From NCBI GenBank assembly GCA_035578905.1, contig JAQJVL010000617.1, positions 313,501 to 377,500 on the forward strand: DNA of 64,000 nt, read 5' to 3'. The DNA is from Stictocephala bisonia (Eukaryota; Arthropoda; Insecta; Hemiptera; Membracidae). The notes under the pieces were generated by a model, which ran no database searches, had not been told where the DNA came from, and worked only from the letters and a program-made list of their open reading frames with translations. Of the stretch, positions 1-13,600 are shown in pieces. Position numbers and translations under genes: made by a program. The first letter of the stretch is position 1. Each line of letters starts with the position of its first letter.

Positions 1-326
1 ATAAGCCAAACACGATTTTGTATTTCTTGTCACAATAAAATAAAAACAAACATAACATTAATTACTTTAAATCAAATTTGCAGTAAAATTACGCAATTTA
101 AAATAACTTATGAGCAAGACCAGTCCTTTTTAAATTTGGGAATAATCGAGAAAATAGTTCCTTAATTCCGCATGTAACAAGAAAGCCCAAATTTGCATCT
201 TTGAGGTGATGTATTTATAACTATAAACATAATTTAATTAAAGAACTACTTGGGAGGCGTTTAATAGCTGATATAAAGTAATTGAGATCGAAAAAAATCA
301 AAATTTTGTTGACCAAACAGCCATAA

Positions 327-1167
327 CCCTTCCCACGCGGCATAAAATCAGCCTAATTTATGTGTAACGCTGAATTAACATAAAAAATTGGTTTATTTTT
401 CAAATTTAATTTTTGTTTTGTATATATAATAGTAGTAAAAAAATATTGAACTTATGATACTTCAATTGTATATGCCTATTATAATTTAGGTGAAAGTTAT
501 AGGTTTTTAACAAAAAAAATCACATTTTTGACTAAAAATAATTTATTATGTACCGGTTTACTATTATAATATAGGCCGATGTCAAAAATTTAAAAGGAAT
601 ACAAACTACAAGAAAACTAAACAAAATTTGTATAACACATCTCAGAAGTTTGGTAACTTGTGATACGCTTCGAAACACTTGTCCGGGTGTAGCGCCGGTT
701 TCGCTGCGCAGGTCTTACGGAAGTACAGTGTTTCCTTCCGCATTCCTCTCTTCGTACACATTACGCATCTTACAGTTCCCTTTTCTGTAAGCTGAGATGT
801 TACTTTGTTGAGTGACAAAGAAACGATAGTGTGGGTGCGGATCTAACTCAGAGCACGTCGCTAGACAGACTGACTAAAAGCGCGCGAATATACTCGTCTG
901 CCTTGCCCAGAAAGGGAGGGGAGTGGCCGGCCGTCTGGCGCCTGGATACAAAATTGTGACTCGATCTATTGTTGACCAGTGCCGATGAGAAAACAACACG
1001 CCCACGTCCTTTTGAATATACGGAGAACATATTCCTGCATTCTAACGGGACTTATGTGAACTAGTTACCTCACCAGCTGACTAAATAACGAGTTGCGAGT
1101 ATACTCGTTATTCGCGTTTCGGTCGAAGTCATGTTTGCGGATATATCGGTTTGCCGCGTGGGAAGGG
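327..1167. mobile_element. Non-autonomous piggyBac-like element, 841 bp
   Basis: The ends are inverted repeats of about 16 bp (CCCTTCCCACGCGGCA at 327-342; its complement at 1152-1167). The right flank is TTAA (1168-1171), the left ATAA (323-326), one base off the TTAA duplication typical of piggyBac. The interior is GC-richer than the surroundings and has no transposase. The assignment rests on target site and end bases CCC...GGG. Confidence 0.65.
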
Positions 1168-1171
1168 TTAA

Positions 1172-3486
1172 GTGTAGACTGCTAATGAGAGGGGACATGA
1201 GTAACTCAGTTGGCAGTACAAAGCCTGGATAATTTAAATACCAGTAGAATCCTTCAGAGACGTAAATGATTTTAAAATGCAAGAGTGGCTCATAGTTAGC
1301 TTCCAGGTTCATAAAAAAATACCAATACTTTGCAAATTGTACATCCAGTGTATAAAGTGAACCACAATGCATAAGTTCTCCACAGAGATCAATAGTTTAT
1401 GGAGAATGGGCAGAGAAAGGTTAAGAAGTTTGATTGGCCTCTCCTTAAAAAACATTTTTAAATTTAAATAAGTAGATTTTATTTAGATTTTTTTTGTGTT
1501 AATACCTATTCACACTTAATATTTTTAGTATATTTAAGTAATGAAATAAAACAAATAAAGTATATCATAAACTGAATAGAAAATTACTATCCTTTACTAT
1601 GTCATCAATTGTTTTACACTTGTAGATAAAAATAATGAAATCTTAAAAGTTTTTGTTCTTTTTCTTGTTTACTTTATTTGCTGTCACTTATCACCACTAA
1701 TTCCAAAAGTAAGCTGTCTTGGAAATGAACCAGTTGGCCTTTCAACTTCACGCTTCTCTTGTTCAACAATAAGTAACAGTCAATTTAGTGGTTCTTCCTC
1801 TTGTAATTCTATTGTAAAAAATTATTTACACCTAGTTGGTTTTTGAAAATATTTACACAACTTAATCACTAATAACTGTATACTAAAATTACTATTTACA
1901 TAAATCACAAAATTACTAACTATTATTTTCTTAATGAAATAAGAGGGAGGCACACTAACATTTCTCTGCTATTCCGGTAAAACAAGAAGTAGTAAGATGG
2001 AGGAAAGATCTGTGCCATTACGCGAACTACTTCCAAACTGCAATCAAAAGTAAACTTGTAAAATAATAGTACGTTAATGAGGGTTTCCCAGCAAGTGGTT
2101 CATGAGGCACACCAAATTTGGCGACGTAATTTATTTAATCTTAGTAATGAACAGGGAATGAAACTCCATGATGCCACCCCTGAAAGGTTCATTATTCTAC
2201 CACATTATATTCACGTTTATTGGTGAAAAGATGTCAAAATGATTTCTGTTTTGAGGTTGAATAAAGTGAGAAAATAGAACCTATAAATTATTAAAACAAA
2301 TCACTTCTAGTTCACAGCTAACACTTGACAGATGATATTTTACAGTATGTCACCATTTGCAACAAGGTAATATTTGATGGGCGAATACAACTATAAACTA
2401 ATATTTGATATTTTACTGCCTGAGTGAACATGCCAAGCGAATGTGCATCTTATTTACAACTATCCTTCTGGCACGCTTACAGAACGGTTTCATTTTGTTG
2501 GTTCAAGCGGAGTAACAACTTTGATAGTAAATCATTGTTGACCTTTAACTGTTTTATTTTTAGCAACAAGTCTTTTGCAAGTTGCATTGGTTCGGTACTG
2601 AGTAAAATTATTTAAAGTGCAGTAAGAGAGTGGCATAAAAACTGTTATTTTAAAGTAAAATAAACAGATGTCTATTGTTAATTACAACTCAAGTAATTCA
2701 AATTATCGGAAGTTAATCTTCTGCTTGATCTGGATTAACTTATAAAGGAATAGTTATTTATGCATTATTCATGTATGATCCTTCCATTCACCCGCACATA
2801 TATCTCATTAACAGTATCAGTACTGCTGACATGGACAAGACTGTCGGATTTGAATGTTAATGTTAATATAGAAAATCCAAAAATGGTATAAACAAAATTA
2901 GCTAAAAAACATGCTCTACCAAATAATTATATACTGAATATTGATTTAATATTTATAATGATGTCTATAGGCGTCCATAGGTGTTGATGAAATGTTTAAG
3001 TGTAAGGTGGAAGTTGTCTTGATGAAATATGAATGTTGCACTGTGGTGGAAATGTATGTAATTATGCAAAATAAGGTATATTTAGATTGAAATAAAAATC
3101 TGGTAAAAATAACTAACTTAGAGAAAAATATTGTGTATAGAAATTTACTTGTTTGGACTCATTATGTCAAATTGAACAATCAATGATTGATGCATATTAG
3201 TGTAACCGGCAAGTAACCTAGAATCCATAGATAACCAAGCAATTTTTGTAGCTTATTAGATGTGAACTATTATGACAGTTGTTTGCAACCCCGCGTCTGG
3301 CATTGCGGCTGATCAACTGATATCCATGGTTCACCACTACGGAAACACATTGTATCGACGGATATCCGTGGTCCACCAGTACAAGATAAAAATTTAAAAA
3401 AAAACAAATTTTAACATTTCAAAAATGTACACTTAGTTTTTTACAATTTGTTAAACTTCTATAAAAACTGTATAACTATGTTTCAG
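1172..3486. other. Intron or upstream sequence of the TAB2-like gene, no feature recognised
   Basis: AT-rich non-coding sequence. No exon of the upstream TAB2 regions and no clear repeat was recognised; only short chance reading frames are present. Confidence 0.5.
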
Positions 3487-3592
3487 GCAAAGAAGCTACG
3501 AGAAGAGATTGTCTTGCTGCAAACTGAGTGCAACCGGATGGCGCAGGAAGTCTATTACAACGCAGAGATGAGACATGTCAACACAGAGACTT
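3487..3592 (+). CDS. TAB2: TAB2-like exon a (coiled coil)
   Basis: The exon follows TTTCAG and ends before GTAAGT in phase 1. It encodes 35 residues rich in Lys, Glu and Leu with heptad-like spacing ([17 protein letters not shown]), matching the coiled coil that precedes the zinc finger in TAB2/3. The preceding exon is outside the window or not recognised, so the incoming phase (taken as 0) is inferred. Confidence 0.85.
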
Positions 3593-6500
3593 GTAAGTAC
3601 TATAGGAAGCTTCTTTCATTTAACATTCAATTAAACTTTATTGTCATTTTGACAATAGACGAGTCTTTGTTGTACATAACGCATGAAATAAACATTACAA
3701 AGTAATTCTAAAGCTGGTACATGGTCAGTTTGTTTGATATTAATCAGAAATAAGAGTTATTTAGAATAATACCTTACTCATTCCAATCTTCCTACCTCAA
3801 GTTTTCCTAGACAAGCTACTACAGGAAACATCTTATTCTAAATGTTATCATTACTGAAATAAGCAATTTTGTAATAAGCTTCATAGCTTAATGTCTTTTT
3901 CAATTTAACTGTGAAAATTATTAATTGTTATTTTTTATTTGATTCAGATATGTAATTATAAATGTTCAATCCCATATTCAGAGGTCCAGTGTCAATTTAT
4001 TACTAATTCTTTTGTATCTAAGTGACATAGTTTTGGGGTGGCAAGAGATGGTAGTTGACACTCATATGTCGAACCCTGCATCTTACCACCTCAGAATTTC
4101 GAAATGGCTATAACCTCTAAAAATTATTTCCAGACAAATGTTATTTTATGTTGGTAATCCTCTTTAGTTTAGTCTCCCCCAACTTTTCACACGCTGTTAC
4201 TACACCGTTGTTTTCCCCCAACTTGTCACACGCTGTTGCTACACCGTTGTTTTCCCCCAACTTGTCACACGCTGTTGCTACACCGTTGTTCTCCCCCAAC
4301 TTGTCACACGCTGTTGCTACACCGTTGTTCTCCCCCAACTTGTCACACGCTGTTACTACACCGTTGTTCTCCCCCAACTTGTCACACGCTGTTACTACAC
4401 CGTTGTTCTCCCCCAACTTGTCACACGCTGTTACTACACAATTGTTTTCCCCCAACTTGTCACACGCTGTTACTACACCGTTGCTCTCCCCCAACTTGTC
4501 ACACGCTGTTAGTACACCGTTGTTCTCCCCGAACTTGTCACACGCTGTTAGTACACCGTTGTTCTCCCCCAACTTGTCACACGCTGTTAGTACACCGTTG
4601 TTCTCCCCGAACTTGTCACACGCTGTTACTACACCGTTGTTCTCCCCCAACTTGTCACACGCTGTTACTACACTGTTGTTCTCCCCCAACTTGTCACACG
4701 CTGTTACTACACAGTTGTTTTCCCCCAACTTGTCACACGCTGTTACTACACTGTTGCTCTCCCCCAACTTGTCACACGCTGTTACTACACCGTTGTTCTC
4801 CCCCAACTTGTCACACGCTGTTACTACACCGTTGTTCTCCCCTAACTTGTCACACGCTGTTACTACACCGTTGTTTTCCCCCAACTTGTCACACGCTGTT
4901 ACTACACCGTTGTTCTCCCCCAACTTGTCACACGCTGTTACTACACCGTTGTTCTCCCCCAACTTGTCACACGCTGTTACTACACCGTTGTTTTCCCCCA
5001 ACTTGTCACACGCTGTTACTACACCGTTGTTCTCCCCCAACTTGTCACACGCTGTTACTACACCGTTGTTCTCCCCCAACTTGTCACACGCTGTTACTAC
5101 ACCGTTGTTTTCCCCCAACTTGTCACACGCTGTTACTACACCGTTGTTTTCCACCCGCAATCCAGGTTTCAACCTAGTAAAACTAATATGTAAAGTGTTT
5201 TCATTTTAAATATAAAATATTTAAATCCATTTTTTACTTTTAGTGCCTCTTGGGGAGACAAGCGAAGAGTTCTACAAGAATATTTACAGAGGCCAACTGT
5301 TCCCGAGGCAAGCAGTCAGACACAGTGAGTATCTAGAAGCAGTTTCGTAAGCCTAGTTTGAACGTCATTTCTGTGTCATTCACATTGTTGAATTATGCAC
5401 AATGTTTACTCATTTTCCAGACGCGTAATTTATAATAATCAGATCATAATCAGGGTGATTCATGACGTTCTCCCCCCACTTTAACAGCACATTATACTAC
5501 CAAAAATAAAGACAAAATGTTATATAAACATAGGTCTGAAAACGCTTCGTTAGCAAATTACAGCCAGTCAAACATTTAGGTATTAAAGATATATACAGAT
5601 TTAAATAACATTGTACACAACTTATGGAAAGATAAATTTTGACAGAAATATCATTATTTCTAATGTAATTTAACATGATAAAACTAAATAAATAGATTTC
5701 AGAACTGTATCTTTAGTAGTTTTTAAGTAATTTGGGGTTAAATGCAAGACATTTAGGCAAGAAACTCCGTTATTTTATGTTTAGTGTACAATAACTTTGT
5801 TAAAAGGGTAATAAAGTCATCAACATTTCATACATAATTTGTAGAGAATTTGATTCTGAGAAGATTGATGCAAGCTAAGTAAAAAACAACACATAATAAG
5901 TACAAATGTTTTATTAAGTATAGTACATAAGTAATTAAACGGAACTTTATACACCTTTTGATAAGAAATGTACAGAAATGAGGCTATAATTATTCAAGCA
6001 TTTTAGAGAGGAAGGGAGAGAGAGAGAAGCTGAATTGTCGCTGATATCGGGTATTCGATTATGATTTTTAAAGTGATAATCAGCTACAAGCCTATATTTT
6101 GGCCTATAAATTGTGCGGTCCAAATTAGTAGTCACTGTATGTACTTTCAATCTCAATTTCAGTAATAACAGTAAAGTCACACTTTTCTCACACATTCCAC
6201 AGCTAGATGGCAATGTTGTCGGTAGGCTACACTACAGACGTTAGTAAAGCGACCTTTGATAAGCAAGTTCTTCATGCCAACCGGCTTAAATTTGATACAA
6301 ATGGTTTTCGACAATTAACTAATTTCTTCATTGCTATTCCCTTGTGTTTCTTTATTCTTACTTTTATAGAAATCAAGTTTTGATTGGTTGCAATGTACTA
6401 AAAAAATTACCTGAAAAATATTCTTCAATCGCTTAGAATCTTTAAAAGTGGTTGACGAAAAATGTTAGCTAAAACTGTGGTTATTTATATGATTCTTCAT

Positions 6501-7565
6501 GTTCTTGTTTGTCTAAGGTGAACAAATCATAGACTTACCTTAGTTTAAATAAGGTGAGCTAAAACTGTGGTTATTTATATGATTCTTCATGTTCTTGTTT
6601 GTCTAAGGTGAACAAATCATAGACTTACCTTAGTTTAAATAAGGTGAGCTAAAACTGTGGTTATTTATATGATTCTTCATGTTCTTGTTTGTCTAAGGTG
6701 AACAAATCATAGACTTACCTTAGTTTAAATAAGGTGAGCTAAAACTGTGGTTATTTATATGATTCTTCATGTTCTTGTTTGTCTAAGGTGAACAAATCAT
6801 AGACTTACCTTCGTTTAAATAAGGTGAGCTAAAACTGTGGTTATTTATATGATTCTTCATGTTCTTGTTTGTCTAAGGTGAACAAATCATAGACTTACCT
6901 TAGTTTAAATAAGGTGAGCTAAAACTGTGGTTATTTATATGATTCTTAATGTTCTTGTTTGTCTAAGGTGAACAAATCATAGACTTACCTTAGTTTAAAT
7001 AAGGTGAGCTAAAACTGTGGTTATTTATATGATTCTTCATGTTCTTGATTGTCTAAGGTGAACAAATCATAGACTTACCTTAGTTTAAATAAGGTGAGCT
7101 AAAACTGTGGTTATTTATATGATTCTTCATGTTCTTGTTTGTCTAAGGTGAACAAATCATAGACTTACCTTAGTTTAAATAAGGTGAGCTAAAACTGTGG
7201 TTATTTATATGATTCTTCATGTTCCTGTTTGTCTAAGGTGAACAAATCATAGACTTACCTTAGTTTAAATAAGGTGTAGCAAGTATCCCACTTTGTCAAC
7301 AAATTCCATAATACATAAAATAGAATTTTGCCATTTCGTACATAAAATATCATTAACAGTTTAAGCAATAGTTTTTCCAAATGTTTAAATAATTATTGAG
7401 ATAATATGTTCTAATTGTAGCTTTGGCTTCCCTGTTACATTTTGTTATAAGGAATACTTGTGTTCAACACCATACGAGCAATAGTGTTAAATATGATCGT
7501 CCAAAAGTTGGTGAATCGTCTTTCATCTAATCAAACATCTACTCTGTTGAAATATTTACTGTACA

Positions 7566-7619
<54 letters not shown>

Positions 7620-10600
7620 GGTTGTATGGGTTGGTTCATGAGTTAGTGGTACTAGTGTAATAAATTGAATAATAACAATAATTATTTTTTATAGTCATTA
7701 TTCAATTTATTTGTTTCTATATATTAAAAAAAGTATCACACTACCTTTGTTTTTTTCAATAAAAGAAGTTTAAGTTTGTTGAGTTGGATCTTTTTTGTGT
7801 TTTTTTTTCCTTAACTTAACATTAGCGTTACATCGCTAAATAATGATAGTGAAGTTGAGATAGAGTTGATATTGGTAATTTTGCTGGCGAAAAGCCTAGT
7901 TAAAATTAAAATGTATTGGTTTTATTGAAAATTTAATAATTTGAACATAAATAATAATGTTTGGCCTTCTATATATATAAAATATATTTTTAATTTTGAA
8001 TGTGTTCTATTTCATCCCATTCTTCCAGTTACATGTGTCTCTGGAGAAAGTAAGTACTGTGCAATAGGCAGTGTTCATATTCTAGGGTGGTTCAGGTTTT
8101 TCAGTGGGTTTGTTGACAAGTCTTTGGTAAATTTGTATTATCAATGTGCAAACATTTTAAAGGGCCTCAAATCGATTCCAATAAAACTTATCCTTTAACC
8201 ACTTGAAAGTTAGGCTTTAGACTTGTACATTTCAGGAGTTATTGACTTCTTATTTAGTGTCCAGATCATAGCTATGTAACATATAATTTAATTTGTAAAA
8301 AAAGATTTGTAATATTTTTGAAAAGCCACAAATAAGTTTAATTAGCCTGAATCAGCTGTTTAATTTTGTAGGCTCCTGATTGGTTAAAATCGAATAGAAA
8401 CAAAGTTGAGGGTGTGTGCTACTACCCTCCTTCATCCTTAACCAGACTCCAGTGTGTTAACATCTTGTAGTAAAGTTCTTAACCGAATTAGCTAATTCAA
8501 GAGAAAAGTGATTGTACAGTATTCAAGTGTTTTAGTTTGAATTTTATATTATTTTTATTTGTTTGCCAGTTATTATTTCATTAAATACAGTTTTATTTTA
8601 TTTTGAGTTCCTGAGTAAGTACTTTTTTAGTTTAAATCAAGGCTTGAATCATAATTAGATAAATTTTAAATAATTATTTATACCACAGAAGTTGATTTTA
8701 AGTATTTGAAGATTTAAAAGTGATATTGCTAAAAAAGTCTTTTATATCTAATTAGTTAACAGGTTTCAAACCCGTGGATTTAGCATCAGGTTTAAGATTG
8801 ACTTGTAAGCAGACTCGTCAGCAAATTGATTAATACTATGAACAAAGACGATTTTTAACATAAACATTTTTCTAAATGATATAAGGTAGGTTTTTAAAAT
8901 ATAGGTTAGCAATCCATAAGGATTTCTAATGCTTGAGAAATTTGATCGTATGTCTAATTTTAAGTGTTTTATATGAATTTAGTAAAATCTTGTATAATCT
9001 GCAAATAATAATAATTTTCCTTTTTTCAGTTACATTTGTTAATTTGTTGGTATAAAGGATGAAAATTAATGGTCCAAGAACAGTTGGGAGACACCATTGT
9101 GAGTTTTTTTGTTGCAGGGCCCGCTGTGGTGGGTGATGGTGGAGGAGGGGGAGGGGCCACAACAGCGGGGGCTACAGGAGAAGGCCGTAACTGGACATGT
9201 CACGTGTGCACATTCCACAACCATCCAGCACTCAATAAATGCGAGCAGTGTGACATGCCTCGTATCATCACAGGTAGCCTGTCAACAGGACTACCCCCTG
9301 TACCCACCCCACTGCACCCTACCGCTTAGTGCATGTGTGTGTGTGCGTGCAGCTTTGCTGTATTTAAATTTAAGTTTTTCAACTGACATTTTCAAACCAT
9401 GATAAGTAATAAACAGTATTGTGATTGCTAATGTTTTAATGAATTTATTTTATTTGAGGTTCTTAAACAACAGACAAAAATCACTATAAATTGCATGTAC
9501 TAATTACTTATTATTGTGGCCTTACTATTTACTTAAGTTTCTTGATTTTTATATTACTTATTTACATGCAAGTGAACTTCACACAACACAAATTTATAAA
9601 TATAAGTACAAAACCAGGATTCCATTGTAAATCCCTCCGGTCTGATAAAGGTAAACGTGGTTTAGCGAAATTCGATCACCATAATATTTGTGCATATTGT
9701 AGTATATTTATGTTGTCTGATGTTCACTTATTTAATTCTAAATGTTGACACGTCAGTAAATTTCCAACATCGGCTGAACTTCCTAAGTATATATGTAAGG
9801 GCTTTTCTTCTTTTGAATGTTAGCATTTCTATTGTTCTTTTTTATTCATTCTTAGTCAACAGTTTGCTATAGTTTCTAACAAATATTCATTATATAGTTC
9901 ATAAACTCTTGATAAATAATTAGTCATAAAATTAAAGCTTAAGTTAAATATATATCTTTAAATATTTTTTATAAATATAGTAAAGTTTGCTTGAACATTT
10001 ATACTTATCGTAATGTTGTATGAAAATTAAAATTGAATTAACCCTCAAATGGTTACTCGTCGGTTTTCTGACGTTGATGTTCAGGTCTGGTAGGTTATGC
10101 GTTGGTTTTCCGACGACTAGACATCGTTGCAAATAAACAACAGCAGCTGGATTATTTGTAGCATAAACATTGCATATAGTGTATCGTTCCACTCTACTAT
10201 TCCTAATCTATCGCGTTAGACAATCTATTTCGTTCTCTTTGTATTCTTATAAATTTTTTTATTAAAAATGTAGTTGCTCCTACTACATTGCAAAGGCAAT
10301 TTTTACTGGTGCAATTATTTTGTTTTATATGTACTATGTAATATGCATAAATGTTCATTTGGTGCTATGTATTTATATATTCTAAAATAATAAGAAATTC
10401 TCTATAATTTGGCTATTTTGGAACTTTAGAAAAGTTCTTTATGTAATTTGTAAAGGGTGTGCAGACTTTTGAAATTTTTTGTCTATACAATTTTTGTATT
10501 TACAAATTTCTTAGCAAATCAGTTTTAATATTTTATTTCTAATTCTTAATTTTATACTGAACAAGGAAATATGCTACTTGATACTCTTTTTATTGTAAAT

Positions 10601-13600
10601 TATAGTGTTATAATTATTTAAAATAAACACAGCAACACTATCAAAACAGGCATAACCGCAATAAGTGTTATAGGAACCATTTGAGGGTTAAGGACAAGTG
10701 TAACTGTTAGAATATCAAGCTCAATAATTATCTCTTTTAGTTAAGGAGCAGCTAACAAACCATAACAGTTAAACTGATTGTATTGTGGCCTAGTGTTTTT
10801 AGTTAGAAATATTGTCAAGTATCAAGAATCTTTTTACCGACACCCTACAAATCAGTTTATTGACATATTCATATATTTCTTTTACTATAACCCAAACTTT
10901 TTTTTTATTATTTTTTTTTTTTTTTTTTAGAAAATTGGTACTAGGACAAATTAAATATTATAACCTAAAAATAGCTGCCTGTTTGGTATTGATATAGAAT
11001 GTTTCTTCAGCAGGGCAAAAACTTAACTCTATTGCAATGAATGAAAGAATACATTAACATCATAGATTATTCAGTCTTTAATTATCTGGTTATTTGTGCT
11101 ATTTGGTTTCAAATCTAGTGAACAAAATTTCTTTTTTTTTTTCAAGTAAATGAGAAAATGTATCACCTAATGCAAGCCAAATGTTCCATTATAGTATCTG
11201 GAGCATTACAGGCAGTATATTAGGGTTAAACTTATTGATTGTAACGTATATAATCAATGATACAGTTGTTGTGCCCGAAAAAGCTGGCTGGCCTAATGAA
11301 AAGTTTTGTAACAACGTGACTAGAAATATCCAACTCTCATAAGGGTTATATACTACTTTTCATCGACAATCATCAGCCTTTGTACTGTCATGCACCACAC
11401 ATGCATTCTTATTACTATGTACAAGTTTATAATTATGTACAATATGCCTGATCCAAAAAAGTGGTTGTAACGATAGAAGAAAACTTCTTAAGATTTTATT
11501 TGCAATTATTCCCATTACGTTTCCATAACAACAGAAATTTTGAGAAAACAGAACTAAGGTACTTTCATGTCTTACTCCTCTCTTCCGATGTAATTGAGAA
11601 ATGTTACCTTTTGCAGTACAGTCACTGGAAACCATTACCTGTGCTGTTCCAGAAATTTTACACTTAAAATTTTCCGTCTCTTGTCTATATAAGAAAAAAA
11701 TTTTAAGAAAAATGCACTCCGAAGTGGAGTTAGTGAAAATGAATATTTAAAGCTTAAACCGCTGCTCCGTGCCCAAGAGCAATATCTCATTGTTTCAGAG
11801 CTATTTATTGGCGTGTTATTCATTCAGTGCGGTATAGTTTAAGCCTGTCAATATGTTCAGTTTTATTTAAATCAATAAATTTACACTATAAATGTTGTAA
11901 TGCGGAATTGTAATATAGTGTAAAGTAAAATAATAAATGATTCAAATTTAAATTGATCATTTTAAAACACAATTACAATACATAAGTGAAATTAGTACTT
12001 AGGATTGGCAGGCAGCAATGTCACCGTTGACTTAGGCTCCTTTTTCATGAGACGGCACGGTGCCATTCGCTGTGGACGGCGCCACACCATGCATACCTCA
12101 GAACGCGCTGTGAGTCTAGTTTGTGGTCAAATAAAACTATAATATATGACTAACCCGCCCATCCACCCTTACACGTACAATGGTACTGATGTAAGTTCTT
12201 ACTCAGTATAGAATCAATCAATCACAAATCTTTATTCATTATTTTGTACAAAGATTTATACAAGATAAAGAATGGAGTCAGTATAATTTATAAGTAAATT
12301 TCATAAAGTAAATGTACAGTGTCAAATAAAATTAAACACTACCAAAGAGAAATATATTTAAAATTTATAAAATTAAAGTTCCTCAAAACAGTATAGGGCC
12401 TTATCTATTAAATAGTTTTTTAATTACTTTTTAAATTTTACATTAGATAATGAACGTATTCTTTCTGGAATGCTGTAATAAAATTTTATACCAGATTAAA
12501 CTGGTTTCTTTTTGGAAAATTCTAGTCTATAATTTTGAATGGCAAACATATTCCTGTTGTGAATTTGATATCTATGAGTGTCATCCAGTATTTGTATGTT
12601 ATCTTGAGATTTAATCACTGTCATTATGGTTTCAAAAATATACATTCCATAAACTGTTAAAATGCCAAGTTTAGGAAAGAATTCTTTAATCGAAGCATCA
12701 TGATTTAAATTTGAAACGGCACAGTGTAATTTATCTTCAGTGGCGTTTTTCAAGATGGACAGTTAAATAATATACTATGTACCCACCGTGCGACCTTGCA
12801 TGCATTACTCATTTATTAGGCACCTCCAAGATGGATGATGTAGACAATGTTCTTTGTTTGTATTCTTCATTAACATTGGTCATTCTTGCATCAGTGTTAA
12901 CATAATAAAAGAAAATCCAAATACAAATCGCACTCTTATTGTGTCGGTGAAGTTGCCATTCTATATTGTGTATTAAGAGCAAATAATTCAAAATGCAGTT
13001 TTCCAACAAGTCTGTTATCAAAAATCAAAGAGAAAGTGGTCCCACAAATCAGCCATAAGAACACCATTCAAAGCTGTATAAAGATGCCCATATTTTTGTA
13101 TAGTGATCAACCAACTTTGGATGGAGCTGCGCTGGCCCAACTTTGAAGTGTGCCACGCCGTGGCCGTTTCTTGTATAAACACTCATTTAAAATAGTAGTG
13201 ATAAAAATGAACGGCGCCGTCCCATGTAAAAGGGCCCTTAAGCTACGTTCAACAGCCTGTGTGTTTGTTTCATACATTTGTAGGCACTATGCAGGCCGTG
13301 TCAAATAACACATTTAATGTGACAATTAGTACTAAGTAACCCCTACTTTTGAAACACTTCAGTGCTGTTCAGTGCTGAAAAATGTTCAGTGCTGTTGGTT
13401 GAAAAGGTCAATATAAAATATAATATTTGAGCTTCAAATTGGTCATATTTTTTTTAATAATAGTTGGACATAACAAACAAAATGTGTACAAGTACTAAAA
13501 GTCAGGTATTTTTACTCCCACCATTCATTCTGTTTATCATATTGCATAGTTTCAATAAATAATACGGATTGAAGACAAACTTTATCTGTGTGCTCAACTT

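Noticed and set aside
4141..5209. Three reading frames of over 300 codons on both strands
   Set aside because: They arise from the 39-bp minisatellite, which is stop-free and a multiple of three. There is no start context, splice site or family support.
6467..7276. Possible CRISPR-like array
   Set aside because: The units are contiguous 90-bp repeats without unique spacers, and the window is eukaryotic.
7460..7660. 66-codon frame with poly-Phe
   Set aside because: It is produced by the poly-T tract.
9069..9402. ATG-started frames over the NZF exon
   Set aside because: The 9069 start is in the intron before the TTGCAG acceptor, and the 9109-9402 frame is a shadow in another frame. The real exon starts at 9118.
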